A DNA stretch of 64,000 nt from Gammaproteobacteria bacterium (GCA_027297435.1 JAPUIA010000087.1:30606-94605); one strand, 5' to 3'; shown: positions 8,363 through 17,624, numbered from the stretch's first letter. Program-made: numbers and translations. The notes: generated by a model not told the origin, from the letters alone.

Positions 8363-11065
8363 ATGGTGACAGAGGTAGGGCTAAACGACAAACCTTTGGT
8401 GCTGGTGGACGGATCGTCCTACCTGTTTCGTGCCTACCATGCGCTGCCGCCGCTTGCGACCTCGGCGGGTCATCCCACCGGCGCGATCAAGGGCGTGATC
8501 TCGATGCTCAGAAAGCTAGCCAAAGATTATGAGGGAAGCCCGATTGCGGTTGTCTTCGATGCCAAGGGCAAGACCTTCCGCGACGATCTATACCCCGAGT
8601 ACAAGGCCAACCGACCGCCCATGCCGGACGATCTCAGAGAGCAGATCCAACCCATCCACGACATCATCGAGGCCATGGGCTTGCCGCTTCTGATCATCCC
8701 GGATGTGGAGGCGGACGACGTCATCGGCACGCTAGCCCGGCAGGCGTCGGAGCAAGAACGCTCGACCGTGGTCTCGACCGGGGACAAGGATATGGCGCAG
8801 CTGGTGACGGACCACGTCACCCTCGTCAACACGATGACCGAGACGACCATGGACCGCGATGGCGTGGTCGAGAAGTTCGGCGTACCCCCGGAAAGCATCA
8901 TCGATTACCTGGCGTTGATGGGCGACAGCGTCGACAACATACCGGGGGTGCCGAAGGTCGGACCGAAAACCGCCGCCAAGTGGTTGAACGAGTACGGCTC
9001 CCTCGATGCGGTGATCGCCCGCGCGGATGAGGTCAAAGGCAAGGTCGGTGAGAACTTGCGAGCCAGCCTTGATCAGCTGCCCCTATCCCGGGAGCTCACG
9101 ACCATCAAATGCGATGTGCAGCTTGACGTCGCCCTTGAGGATCTTGTGCCACGCCCGGAAGACGTTGAGGCGCTTCGAACCCTTTACGAGCGATTCGAGT
9201 TCAAGACCTGGATTGCCGAGGTGGGCGGAACGGTCGCGCCGCCGGCCCAACAACCGGAGCCGCGCTACGAGTGCGTCACTTCGATGGAGGCGTTGCAGGC
9301 TTGGGTGGACAAACTCGCGAACAGCGAGCTGTTTGCATTCCACACCGAAACCACCAGTGTCGATTACATGGCTGCGGATCTCGTCGGATTTGCCTTTGCC
9401 ATCGAGCCGGGGTCGGCCGCCTATGTGCCCGTAGGGCATGCCTATGCGGGCGCGCCGGATCAATTGTCGCTGACCCGAGTGCTCGATGCGCTCAAACCTC
9501 TGCTCGCCGACCCGGCATGTCTCAAGGTGGGGCACAATCTGAAGTACGCCATGAGCGTGTTGGCACGCGCAGGCGTGGCGCTCAACGGTATCGCATTCGA
9601 CACCATGCTCGAATCCTACGTGCTCGACAGCGTTGCCAGTCGCCACGAACTCGGTGAGCTCGCCCAGAAACATTTGGGTCTCGAGACGATCCACTACGAG
9701 GACATCGCGGGTAAGGGCGCCAAGCAGTTGGCGTTCGATGAGGTACCGGTCGAGCAGGCAGCGGAGTATGCGGCGCAGCACGCCGATATCACGCTACGCT
9801 TGCACCAGAAGCTGTGGCCGCCACTCGAAGCTGAGCCGAGCCTCGTCAGGGTCTTCAAGGACATCGAGCTACCCCTCGTCGAGGTCTTGTCCCGGGTCGA
9901 GCGAAACGGTGCCCTCGTCGATGGAGGGTTGCTGCACGAACACGGCATTGAGCTCGCCGAGCGCATGGCAGCGCTCGAGAACCAAGCGTGGGAGCTCGCC
10001 GGGCAAGCGTTCAACTTGGACAGCCCCAAGCAGTTGCAAGAAATCTTCTACGACAAGCTGCAGCTGCCGGTGCTCAAGAAAACGCCAAAGGGGCAACCAT
10101 CGACTGCGGAACCGGTGCTACAAGACTTAGCCCGAGACTATGAACTGCCCCAGGTGATCCTGGAGTATCGGGGGCTGACCAAACTCAAATCGACCTACAC
10201 CGACACACTGCCTTTGCAGATCGATCCGCACACCGGCCGGGTGCACACGTCATACCACCAGGCCGTCGCGGCTACCGGCAGGCTCTCGTCGTCCAACCCT
10301 AATTTGCAAAATATCCCGATCCGCAATGCCGAGGGACGGCGTATTCGCCAGGCGTTCGTCGCGCCGGCGGGTCGGCGCATCGTCGCTGCCGATTACAGTC
10401 AGATAGAGCTGCGTATCATGGCGCATTTGTCCGGGGATGCGGGGCTAAACGCGGCTTTTGACGCCAATCAAGATATTCACAGAGCGACGGCGGCTGAGGT
10501 ATTCGGCGAACCGCTCGAGGCCGTTAGCGATGCGCAGCGTCGTAGTGCCAAAGCCATCAATTTCGGGCTCATCTACGGTATGTCGGCATTCGGTCTGGGT
10601 CGGCAACTGGGCATCTCGCGAGCCCTCGCCCAGGACTACATCGACCGGTATTTCGCTCGCTATCCGGGCGTCAGGGAGTACATGGAGATCACCCGCGAGT
10701 TAGCCAGGCAACAAGGCTATGTGGAAACCGTCTTTGGTCGGCGCCTGTACCTGCCCGAGATCAATGCCAGACATGCACAACGCCGGCAAGCGGCGGAACG
10801 CACGGCAATCAACGCGCCGATGCAGGGGACTGCCGCGGACATCATCAAACGCGCGATGCTCGACGTAGATGCGTGGTTGCGCGAGGGCCGGCTTGACGCC
10901 TTGATGATCATGCAAGTGCACGATGAGCTGGTGTTCGAGGTAGCCGAAGCCGAAGTCTCCTCGTTGTGCGACGGCGTGCTGTCTCGCATGTCTAGAGCGG
11001 CGGAACTGAGGGTACCCCTCGTCGTGGAGTGTGGGGTTGGCGAAAACTGGGATGAAGCGCACTAG
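8363..11065 (+). CDS. polA: DNA polymerase I, predicted proofreading-deficient
   Basis: Repair and Okazaki-fragment polymerase of 900 residues. The 5'-nuclease domain (about 1-290) looks intact (LVDGSSYLFRAYHALPP, GDKDMAQLV, GDSVDNIPGVPKVGPKTA). The polymerase domain has motif A (AADYSQIELRIMAH), the O-helix (RRSAKAINFGLIYGMS) and motif C (MQVHDELVFE). The middle 3'-5' exonuclease domain is preserved in fold. The catalytic aspartates of the E. coli enzyme (D355, D424, D501) correspond here to His327 (FAFHTET), Ala396 (NLKYAMS) and His473 (YAAQHAD). The enzyme should therefore lack proofreading. A strong hairpin terminator follows. Confidence 0.96.
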   Translation: MVTEVGLNDKPLVLVDGSSYLFRAYHALPPLATSAGHPTGAIKGVISMLRKLAKDYEGSPIAVVFDAKGKTFRDDLYPEYKANRPPMPDDLREQIQPIHDIIEAMGLPLLIIPDVEADDVIGTLARQASEQERSTVVSTGDKDMAQLVTDHVTLVNTMTETTMDRDGVVEKFGVPPESIIDYLALMGDSVDNIPGVPKVGPKTAAKWLNEYGSLDAVIARADEVKGKVGENLRASLDQLPLSRELTTIKCDVQLDVALEDLVPRPEDVEALRTLYERFEFKTWIAEVGGTVAPPAQQPEPRYECVTSMEALQAWVDKLANSELFAFHTETTSVDYMAADLVGFAFAIEPGSAAYVPVGHAYAGAPDQLSLTRVLDALKPLLADPACLKVGHNLKYAMSVLARAGVALNGIAFDTMLESYVLDSVASRHELGELAQKHLGLETIHYEDIAGKGAKQLAFDEVPVEQAAEYAAQHADITLRLHQKLWPPLEAEPSLVRVFKDIELPLVEVLSRVERNGALVDGGLLHEHGIELAERMAALENQAWELAGQAFNLDSPKQLQEIFYDKLQLPVLKKTPKGQPSTAEPVLQDLARDYELPQVILEYRGLTKLKSTYTDTLPLQIDPHTGRVHTSYHQAVAATGRLSSSNPNLQNIPIRNAEGRRIRQAFVAPAGRRIVAADYSQIELRIMAHLSGDAGLNAAFDANQDIHRATAAEVFGEPLEAVSDAQRRSAKAINFGLIYGMSAFGLGRQLGISRALAQDYIDRYFARYPGVREYMEITRELARQQGYVETVFGRRLYLPEINARHAQRRQAAERTAINAPMQGTAADIIKRAMLDVDAWLREGRLDALMIMQVHDELVFEVAEAEVSSLCDGVLSRMSRAAELRVPLVVECGVGENWDEAH

Positions 11066-11072
11066 CTAGTCG

Positions 11073-11107
11073 TCCCTGAAAAAGTCCGTCCGGGACTTTT
11101 TCAGGGA
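11073..11107 (+). terminator. polA terminator hairpin
   Basis: A perfect 14-base stem (CCCTGAAAAAGTCC pairing with its complement at 11093-11106) with a five-base loop, extended by one outer T-A pair. It begins eight bases after the polA stop. The internal run of A and T makes it work as a terminator in either orientation. Confidence 0.75.
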
Positions 11108-11108
11108 G

Positions 11109-11297
11109 TCGCCTGGCTCAAACTTCGTCTGAGCTTTGCAGTTTGGGCAAGCCCAAACTGCCGTAAGTGTTGCTTACAACACGATCGGCTCGCGCCGAGC
11201 TTCGCTCGCGGCAGGGCGCCCGCCGCAATTTCCACGCGGGTAATTCTGCGAGAAGTATAGATGTCTCCTACGCTCGAACCCTTTGTCAGGGCCGACT
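11109..11297 (+). repeat. Dispersed intergenic repeat, copy A
   Basis: Begins TCGCCTGGCTCAAACTTCG and ends CAGGGCCGACT. It shares both ends and much of the interior with copies at 14617-14830 and 22008-22129, all in the same orientation. The left end folds into a hairpin (GCTCAAAC, 3 bases, GTCTGAGC). Copy A also carries an extra perfect hairpin CAGTTTGGGC-AA-GCCCAAACTG. Conserved core near the right end: GAGAAGTATAGATGTCTCC. No coding capacity; the family is not one I can name. Confidence 0.75.
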
Positions 11298-11453
11298 CGC
11301 TAGTGTCCGTCCAGAAATTCGCCATCCGGGCGAATTTCTTAGAGACGCTACGGCGAAGTAAATTCGCCTCCGTTCCCAAAACCCTTGCTTTTTCTGCGCG
11401 TTGCTCCGAAAAAACGTGTTTTGCCGGGCCGTCCCTGGCCCAGGCTAGCGAGT
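11295..11453. repeat. Nested hairpin block bounded by inverted repeat
   Basis: ACTCGCTAG at 11295-11303 is inverted at 11445-11453. Inside lies an 11-base stem (AGAAATTCGCC at 11313-11323 with its complement at 11329-11339) and a second GGCGAA/TTCGCC pair. It directly abuts copy A of the dispersed repeat and precedes the 3' end of engB. It may be a separate small non-autonomous element or a composite terminator. Confidence 0.45.
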
Positions 11454-11484
11454 ACCTGTCCGGAATTCACATCCGAATTGCTCG

Positions 11485-12081
11485 TCAACGAGGGTCCTGC
11501 AGCCAACGGTAGATAGTGCACAGCAACTCGCCGACACCTATACCGGTCCTCGCTGAAAACACCTGCGCGCCAACCGTATCCGGGTAGGTCTGGCGGAATT
11601 TCGCCAGCGCTTGGCTTTGAGGCCCACGCTTCAGTTTGTCGGCTTTGTTGAGCAAGACGTGCAGCGGTATCTCGGATTGTCCTGCCCAATCGATCAACTC
11701 TTCATCGTACGGCTGGGCTGCATGTCGAATGTCGGTGACGAGTACGACGCCGGCCAGTTGATCGCGAAAAGACAGGTATTCGTTCACGGTACTTTGCCAT
11801 TTTTTCTGTGCAGCTCGCCCCGCCTTTGCGTAGCCGTAGCCGGGGAGGTCGACCAGGCGGCCGCCGGTCTCCACGGTGAAAAAATTGATCATCTGAGTGC
11901 GTCCGGGAGTCTTGCTCACCTTGGCCGTGCGGCGATTGTCGGTCAGGCGATTGAGCACGCTCGACTTGCCTGCGTTCGAGCGGCCGACGAAGGCGACTTC
12001 CGGCTCCGTTCCGGCGGGACACTGGCTCAAACTCGGCGCGCTTCCGAGAAAGTCCACCGTCAAGCGTTGCACCTGCTCCAT
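11485..12081 (-). CDS. engB: Ribosome biogenesis GTPase EngB (YihA/YsxC)
   Basis: An essential GTPase that assists assembly of the large ribosomal subunit. All GTPase motifs are visible: GRSNAGKSS (P-loop, residue 33), the TPGRTQ switch I, DLPGYG (G3), NKADK (G4) and FSARTG (G5). The open frame extends to 12156, but the ATG at 12081 gives MEQVQRLTVDFLGSAP, a normal EngB N-terminus, and 198 residues. It is transcribed away from cytochrome c4, as in Pseudomonas. Confidence 0.93.
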   Translation of the reverse strand: MEQVQRLTVDFLGSAPSLSQCPAGTEPEVAFVGRSNAGKSSVLNRLTDNRRTAKVSKTPGRTQMINFFTVETGGRLVDLPGYGYAKAGRAAQKKWQSTVNEYLSFRDQLAGVVLVTDIRHAAQPYDEELIDWAGQSEIPLHVLLNKADKLKRGPQSQALAKFRQTYPDTVGAQVFSARTGIGVGELLCTIYRWLQDPR

Positions 12082-12231
12082 GTTTCGGGGAATGCCCTCG
12101 TCGTGTTTTTGGGTATAATCCGCGGCCGGCGAACACGGCGACGTCGTGTATCGCACCGTTAGTTTAGGCGTGCATCGGCGTTAAAGCGCGCCTCCTTCGA
12201 AAATAAGGATTTCAAGTAAGGACGCGAATTC

Positions 12232-12849
12232 ATGCAGTTTCGAGGTTGGCTCGGGATGTCGAGCCTGATCGTTGCATCGGCCGTTTACGGCGCGGGTGAC
12301 CCCGAAGCGGGCCAAGCACAGTCGTTGACGTGTGCCGCCTGTCACGGTGAGGACGGCGCCACGGGTATCGATCCGACCTACCCCAACCTTGCGGGTCAGA
12401 ACGAGCGGTATCTCTTCCGGCAACTGCAGTTGATCCAATCCAACGAGCGCAACATCTTGTTGATGACCGGCCAGTTGCTCGGCAAGTCCGAGCAGGACCT
12501 TGCCGATCTTGCCGCCTACTATGCGTCGCTACCGGGCAAGGTCAGCCAAGCCAGTGGCGATGATCAAGCGATCACCAAGGCTCAAGGCATCTATCGTGGC
12601 GGCATCCTTGCCAAGGGGGTGGCCGCGTGCACGGCGTGCCATTCACCGGTGGGCGGCGGCAACGCACCGGCAGGATTTCCGAGCTTAAGTGGCCAGAGCG
12701 CCGCGTATACCGTGGCGCAGCTGACGGACTATCGAGAAGGGCGACGCGCGACCGATGAAGAATATGGCGGTGTGATGCGTGATGTTGCTGAACGCCTGAC
12801 TGACGGCGAGATCGCGGGGTTGGCAGATTACCTCCAGGGCCTGCACTAG
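12232..12849 (+). CDS. Cytochrome c4 (diheme, periplasmic)
   Basis: A periplasmic electron carrier with two tandem c-type domains, usually a donor to terminal oxidases. The 205-residue product has a signal peptide (to about residue 19) and two heme sites: CAACHGEDG in the N-terminal half and CTACHSPVG in the second. Distal methionine ligands are likely in the LMTGQLLG and GGVMRDVA regions. A TATAAT hexamer at 12114-12119 lies about 115 bases upstream; I see no convincing -35 partner. It lies between engB and dsbA as in Pseudomonas. Confidence 0.92.
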   Translation: MQFRGWLGMSSLIVASAVYGAGDPEAGQAQSLTCAACHGEDGATGIDPTYPNLAGQNERYLFRQLQLIQSNERNILLMTGQLLGKSEQDLADLAAYYASLPGKVSQASGDDQAITKAQGIYRGGILAKGVAACTACHSPVGGGNAPAGFPSLSGQSAAYTVAQLTDYREGRRATDEEYGGVMRDVAERLTDGEIAGLADYLQGLH

Positions 12850-12964
12850 CGGAGCGGCGAAATCAGGACGCGAATTTAGGGACAGGAACTAACGGGTTGA
12901 CGCGGCTTTTGCCGCCCGCATCACATTCCTGTGACGGCACAATGTGACAGGATAGGAAATTGCA

Positions 12965-13651
12965 ATGAGTACGAAAACGCTGATCCGAACTCCTCTACTG
13001 GCTGGTCTGGCCGGGTTGCTGGCGTGCCTCAACCCGTTTTTTGCGCAGGCCGAGGACTGGCAGGAAGGCGTGCACTACGCTCTACTGCCGGTTCCGGTAG
13101 ACACTCAGACGCCTGAGCAAATAGAAATCGTCGAGGTTTTCTCCTACGCCTGCGTGCACTGCTACACCTTCGATCCGTTGTTGGATGAGTGGCTTGCGGG
13201 GCTGCCCGACGATGTGGGGTTCCGGCGGATACCGGCTACCTTCAACAAAACCTGGGGCCTGCTTGCCCAGGTGTTCTACACGGCGCAAGTACTGGGCGTG
13301 CGCGAAGCAATGCACATGCCGATTTTCCGAGCCATCCACGAGCCGGAAGAAGCTTTGGACCTACGTAAACAGGAATTTCTGGAACAACTGTTTCGCGAGA
13401 TTGGCCAGGTCGACCCGGCCGATTTCAACAATGCTTTCGGCTCGTTCAGCGTTCGAAGTCGCGTTCAACAGGCAGACGCCCACGGCCGCGCGTACCGCAT
13501 CAGCGGCGTGCCGAGTTTGATCGTCAACGGTAAATACCGCGTCGACGGCACCATGGCTGGCGGCAACGCCAACATGTTGAAGATCGTCGAGTACCTGGTG
13601 GCGCAAGAACGTGCTGCTGCCGGATCGCATGTGGCTGACGGGGCGCAATAG
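12965..13651 (+). CDS. dsbA: Thiol:disulfide interchange protein DsbA
   Basis: The periplasmic oxidase that introduces disulfides into exported proteins. The signal peptide (residues 1-29) ends near FFAQA. The active site is CVHC in FSYACVHCYTFDP (around residue 62), rather than the commoner CPHC; a valine at this place tunes redox potential and is known in other DsbA proteins. The cis-proline loop is SGVPSLIVNGKYRVDG. The length of 228 residues is slightly longer than E. coli DsbA and similar to Pseudomonas DsbA. Confidence 0.93.
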   Translation: MSTKTLIRTPLLAGLAGLLACLNPFFAQAEDWQEGVHYALLPVPVDTQTPEQIEIVEVFSYACVHCYTFDPLLDEWLAGLPDDVGFRRIPATFNKTWGLLAQVFYTAQVLGVREAMHMPIFRAIHEPEEALDLRKQEFLEQLFREIGQVDPADFNNAFGSFSVRSRVQQADAHGRAYRISGVPSLIVNGKYRVDGTMAGGNANMLKIVEYLVAQERAAAGSHVADGAQ

Positions 13652-13756
13652 AACCTCAAAATGCCGGGTAGTACACGTTTCAAATCCCTCGGGGCCGCTA
13701 AACTCGGCCGAGGGTTCCGGAATCGATTGGAACCAAGTGTCCTGGGGCAAGGATCT

Positions 13757-14599
13757 ATGTCGAGTTGGTGGCCGCGTACCAGCGATTTCGAAGCACGTTC
13801 GTCTGTGGTTGACGCAGCCGTCAATGTCCGTTGCATGGACCGCGCTCTGTGTGGCGATGTTGCACCTTTGCGGTTATTGAGCTTCAACATCCAGGTTGGC
13901 ATCAAGACCAGCAAGTACCGCCAGTACGTGACCCGGGGTTGGAAGCACGTTCTTCCGAACGTCAGCCGCACCGATAACTTGCGGCGCATTGCCGACGTGG
14001 TCGCGGACTACGATGTGGTGGCGTTACAAGAGATCGACCGAGGCAGTTTACGCAGCGGGTTCATCAACCAGGTCGAGTACCTCGCCGACCGTGCCCAGTT
14101 CCCCTACTGGTATGCACAGCGCAACCGCGATCTCGGTCCTTTTGCGCAACACGGCAACGGCCTGCTATCGCGGATTGCGCCGAACGGCTTGGAAGATCAC
14201 AAGCTGCCGGGCGTCATCCCGGGCCGCGGTGCCATCGTTCTGCGCATACCCTACGCCGGGGCCGACGTGGTCGTGGTGTTGTTGCATCTGTCGCTCGGCG
14301 AACACTCGCGACGCCAGCAACTCGACTACGTGCGCGAACTCATCCGCGGTGAACATTACGTGGTTGTAATGGGCGACATGAACAGCCGCATTACCCAGTT
14401 GTTGTTCGATTCACCGCTGCAAGATACCGACCTCAGGCCGGTAGCCGACGTGCAGCCGACGTATCCCGCATGGCGACCCTCTGCTGCGCTCGATCATGTA
14501 TTGGTCACCCCCGACCTGGTCGTCAACGACTATGCGGTGCTCGATTGTCATCTTTCCGATCACCTGCCGATTGCGGTGACGTTGACGCTCGCTGCCTGA
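13757..14599 (+). CDS. Endonuclease/exonuclease/phosphatase family protein
   Basis: A metal-dependent phosphodiesterase of the DNase I-like fold; substrate unknown. Conserved motifs are LRLLSFNIQVG (Asn ligand), VVALQEIDRG (catalytic Glu), VVMGDMNSR (Asp/Asn) and the C-terminal SDHLPIAV (His). Genes of this family follow dsbA in Pseudomonas. The frame is open from an ATG at 13661, but AAGG precedes the ATG at 13757, which gives 280 residues and an N-terminus like its relatives. It is followed by copy B of the dispersed repeat. Confidence 0.82.
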   Translation: MSSWWPRTSDFEARSSVVDAAVNVRCMDRALCGDVAPLRLLSFNIQVGIKTSKYRQYVTRGWKHVLPNVSRTDNLRRIADVVADYDVVALQEIDRGSLRSGFINQVEYLADRAQFPYWYAQRNRDLGPFAQHGNGLLSRIAPNGLEDHKLPGVIPGRGAIVLRIPYAGADVVVVLLHLSLGEHSRRQQLDYVRELIRGEHYVVVMGDMNSRITQLLFDSPLQDTDLRPVADVQPTYPAWRPSAALDHVLVTPDLVVNDYAVLDCHLSDHLPIAVTLTLAA

Positions 14600-14918
14600 A
14601 GGGCAAATCTACCTTGTCGCCTGGCTCGAACTTCGTCTGAGTCGCTTGCAACACTTACGGCTCGCGCGCGAGCTTCGCGCGCGGCAGGGCGCCCCTGCGA
14701 TGCGGGGAACCCATGCCCTGCGAAGCAGGGGACCCATGCCCCGCAAGTCGGCTGCGGCTATTCCCACACGGGTAGTTCAACGAGAAGTATTGAGATCTCG
14801 CTATGATCGAACCCTGTATCCGGGCCGACTACCCTACGCTTGCGCTTCGACCTGGACCGCGCCGGACAACTTCAGTACCTTGCTGAGGAGGTCTTGTAGG
14901 TGGGGGCAGGTAACCGAG
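14600..14918. other. Intergenic stretch holding repeat copy B
   Basis: The 319 bases between the phosphodiesterase gene and aceE consist mainly of the dispersed repeat (14617-14830). The aceE reading frame happens to stay open through it, but that extension encodes an Arg-rich tract unlike any E1 enzyme. A purine stretch (GGGGGCAGG) before 14919 supplies the aceE ribosome site. Confidence 0.75.
14617..14830 (+). repeat. Dispersed intergenic repeat, copy B
   Basis: Begins TCGCCTGGCTCGAACTTCG and ends CGGGCCGACT, matching copies A and C at both ends. It is the longest copy because it contains an inserted palindromic block in which GGGAACCCATGCCC and GGGGACCCATGCCC form direct near-repeats. GAGAAGTATTGAGATCTCG corresponds to the conserved core near the right end. 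It lies in the promoter region of aceE, so it could affect aceE expression. Confidence 0.72.
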
Positions 14919-17582
14919 ATGTCGATGCAAGCCGACGAGCCGAGCACTAGCGACGATTGGCCGCAAGAAGAACAGGAGTGGATGGACGCCTTGGACGACG
15001 TGCTTGCCAACCGCGGCGAGAGCGACACCAAGGGGCTGCTGTTGAAGCTGCAACAGCATCTGAGCCGGCAGGGTTTGGTGATCGCCGAAGCCGCGCTCAA
15101 TACGGCCTACAAAAATACCATCGAGCTTGAAGATCAGCCTGCCTACCCGGGGGAAATAGAGCTCGAGACGCGGATCGCCAACATCATCCGCTGGAATGCC
15201 GTGGCCATGGTGTCGCAGGCGTTCGATAGCGGTTCCGGAGTAGGCGGTCATATCGCCACCTATCTTTCTGCCGCAACCATGATGGAGGTCGGATTCAATC
15301 ATGTTTTCCGGGCATCCGTTGATGGTAGCGGCGACCAAGTTCACTTTCAGGCGCACACCTCGCCGGGCGTGTATGCCCGTGCGTATCTGGAAGGACGATT
15401 ATCGAGCGAGCAGTTGAAGAACTTCCGCCGCGAGTTGGCCCCGGGCGGTGGCTTGCCGTCGTATCCGCATCCGCGAAGGTTGCCGTGGTTCTGGGAAATG
15501 CCGACGGCGAGCATGGGGTTGTCGACACCCTGCGCCATCTACCAGGCACGGTTTGCCAAGTACCTCGAAAGTCGCGGCCTCAAGGCTGAAAGCCGCGGAA
15601 AGATTTGGAGCTTCATTGGCGACGGTGAATCGGACGAACCGGAAGTGCTCGGTACCATCAACATTGCCAGCCGTGAAGGGTTGGACAATCTGGTGCTGGT
15701 GGTGAACTGCAACCTGCAGCGACTCGACGGGCCCGTGCGCGGCAACGGCAAGATCATCCAAGAGCTAGAGCGCACGTTTCGAGGAGCTGACTGGCACGTG
15801 ATCAAAGTGATATGGGGTAGTGGTTGGGACCCGATACTCGCCCGCGATGTCAACGGGGTTCTACAAGAACGGATGGAACAGGCGGTCGACGGAGATTATC
15901 AAATGTACACCGTCTCGCCCGGAGATGCGGTCCGCGAACATTGGGTGGAGCACACGCCTGAACTTCGTGAGTTGATGAAGACGCTGACCGATGAAGAGGT
16001 TCGGTCCATCAAGCGTGGCGGTCAAGATCACCAGAAAATCTATGCGGCGTTCCGGCAAGCGGCCGATTTGCGCGGCAAACCTTGCGTCATCCTGCTCAAA
16101 ACGGTGAAAGGCGACGGGTTGGGTCCCGGGACCGAGGGCAGCAACACGGTCCATCAAAAAAAGCACCTAAGCCCGGATGAACGCAGAGAGCTCGCCAAGC
16201 GTTTGGATATACCGCTTGACGATGCAAGCGTCGTCGCGGCCGAGTTTTACAAACCCGATGAGGGCTCGCAAGAATTGCGCTACCTGAAACAACGGCGCGA
16301 GGCGCTTGGGGGCTACTTGCCTTGCCGCGCGGTGCGTTGCGAGCGTATCGCGCCCCCACCAATTGAACTCTTCGATGCGATGTTGAAAGGCACAACCCGA
16401 GAAGTCTCTACCACGATGGTTGTGGTGCGTATGTTGTCTCGTTTGTTACGTGACGAGGCGTTAGGCAAGTACGTGGTTCCCATCGTTCCGGATGAAGCCC
16501 GCACGTTCGGTATGGACGGATTGTTCCCCCAAGCGGGGATTTACTCATCCGCCGGCCAGCAATATCAACCCGTGGACGCGGGCACTATTGCCCCTTACCG
16601 CGAGTCGAAAGACGGCCAGATTCTGCAGGAAGGCATTTGCGAGACCGGTGCGATGGCGTCCTTCTTGGCGGCCGGAACGGCATATGCCACGCATGGCTTG
16701 CCGATGATCCCGTTTTACATCTTCTACTCGATGTTCGGCTTTCAGCGGGTTGGCGACATGATCTGGGCTTGCGGCGACATGCTGTGCAAAGGCTTTCTGC
16801 TGGGCGGTACGTCTGGACGCACGACGCTCAATGGGGAGGGCTTGCAGCATCAAGACGGCCATTCGCAATTGGTCGCTAGCACTATTCCGAACCTCAAAAG
16901 CTACGATCCAGCGTTCGCCTACGAGATCGCGTTGATCGTCCGGGACGGCATTCGTGCGATGTATCAGGATCAGGAAGACGTTTTCTACTACCTGACCCTG
17001 ACCAATCAAAATCATGTCATGCCGCCCTTACCCGATGGGGTCGACGAGGGTGTGCTCAAAGGCATGTATTGCTATGACCGCCAACCGGATGCGGAGGTGA
17101 ACCTTTTCGGTAGCGGTGCGGTCATGGTCGAAGTGCTGCGAGCCCGGCAGTTGTTGGAGGAACTCGACCTGGGTTGCAACGTCTGGAGCGTGACCAGCTA
17201 CAACGCGTTGGCGCGTGAAGCACTCGCGGTCGAACGGCAGCAGATGATGGGTGTGGGCAGTCACGACGAGCTGCCCTACGTCCAGACGCTGCTCGCCAAG
17301 GAGTCGGGCGTATTCGTCGCTGCATCGGACTACATGAAGGCCCTACCTAGGATGATTGCGCCGTGGATACCGGGTCCCTACACCGTACTCGGCACCGATG
17401 GTTTTGGGTTGTCTGAATCCCGCGAGCGTTTGCGCGATCATTTCGAGGTGTCGGGGGAGTGGATCGCGTTCGCGGCGTTGTCGACCCAGGCGCAAAGCAA
17501 CCGATTGCCGCGGCGGGTGGCCATCGACTTCGCGCGAGCTCACGGACTCGATCTCGAAAAAGCCGATCCAGCGACCTGGTAG
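14919..17582 (+). CDS. aceE: Pyruvate dehydrogenase E1 component, homodimeric type
   Basis: Thiamine-diphosphate-dependent decarboxylase that feeds acetyl groups from pyruvate into the dehydrogenase complex. From the ATG at 14919 the product is 887 residues, the same as E. coli AceE. Recognisable stretches are the N-terminal VLANRGESDTKGLLLKL, the diphosphate-binding FIGDGESDEPEVLG (GDGx motif), and GISEGQ-type C-terminal blocks such as FGLSESRERLRDHFEV. The frame extends upstream to 14646 only because the repeat happens to be open. Unusually, aceF (E2) and lpd (E3) do not follow; the next genes are a BlaI-type module. Confidence 0.95.
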   Translation: MSMQADEPSTSDDWPQEEQEWMDALDDVLANRGESDTKGLLLKLQQHLSRQGLVIAEAALNTAYKNTIELEDQPAYPGEIELETRIANIIRWNAVAMVSQAFDSGSGVGGHIATYLSAATMMEVGFNHVFRASVDGSGDQVHFQAHTSPGVYARAYLEGRLSSEQLKNFRRELAPGGGLPSYPHPRRLPWFWEMPTASMGLSTPCAIYQARFAKYLESRGLKAESRGKIWSFIGDGESDEPEVLGTINIASREGLDNLVLVVNCNLQRLDGPVRGNGKIIQELERTFRGADWHVIKVIWGSGWDPILARDVNGVLQERMEQAVDGDYQMYTVSPGDAVREHWVEHTPELRELMKTLTDEEVRSIKRGGQDHQKIYAAFRQAADLRGKPCVILLKTVKGDGLGPGTEGSNTVHQKKHLSPDERRELAKRLDIPLDDASVVAAEFYKPDEGSQELRYLKQRREALGGYLPCRAVRCERIAPPPIELFDAMLKGTTREVSTTMVVVRMLSRLLRDEALGKYVVPIVPDEARTFGMDGLFPQAGIYSSAGQQYQPVDAGTIAPYRESKDGQILQEGICETGAMASFLAAGTAYATHGLPMIPFYIFYSMFGFQRVGDMIWACGDMLCKGFLLGGTSGRTTLNGEGLQHQDGHSQLVASTIPNLKSYDPAFAYEIALIVRDGIRAMYQDQEDVFYYLTLTNQNHVMPPLPDGVDEGVLKGMYCYDRQPDAEVNLFGSGAVMVEVLRARQLLEELDLGCNVWSVTSYNALAREALAVERQQMMGVGSHDELPYVQTLLAKESGVFVAASDYMKALPRMIAPWIPGPYTVLGTDGFGLSESRERLRDHFEVSGEWIAFAALSTQAQSNRLPRRVAIDFARAHGLDLEKADPATW

Positions 17583-17624
17583 ATCCAAATACTCTAAGAA
17601 AGAGCTTTTCTTTTGGGGCGCAAG

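Larger units (their letters stand above)
11066..11484. other. Gene-free stretch rich in inverted repeats
   Basis: The 419 bases between polA and engB, which are convergent here, contain no convincing gene. In order they hold the polA terminator hairpin, copy A of the dispersed repeat (11109-11297), and a block of nested hairpins enclosed by a 9-base inverted repeat (11295-11453). The short open frames here have no recognisable protein features. Confidence 0.8.

Noticed and set aside
11066..11484. Possible CRISPR or attachment site in the polA-engB gap
   Set aside because: The repeats are palindromic and not regularly spaced by unique spacers; no integrase or tRNA gene is near.
14646..14918. 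N-terminal extension of AceE
   Set aside because: The extension is repeat copy B read as Arg-rich protein. The ATG at 14919 gives the standard 887-residue enzyme.
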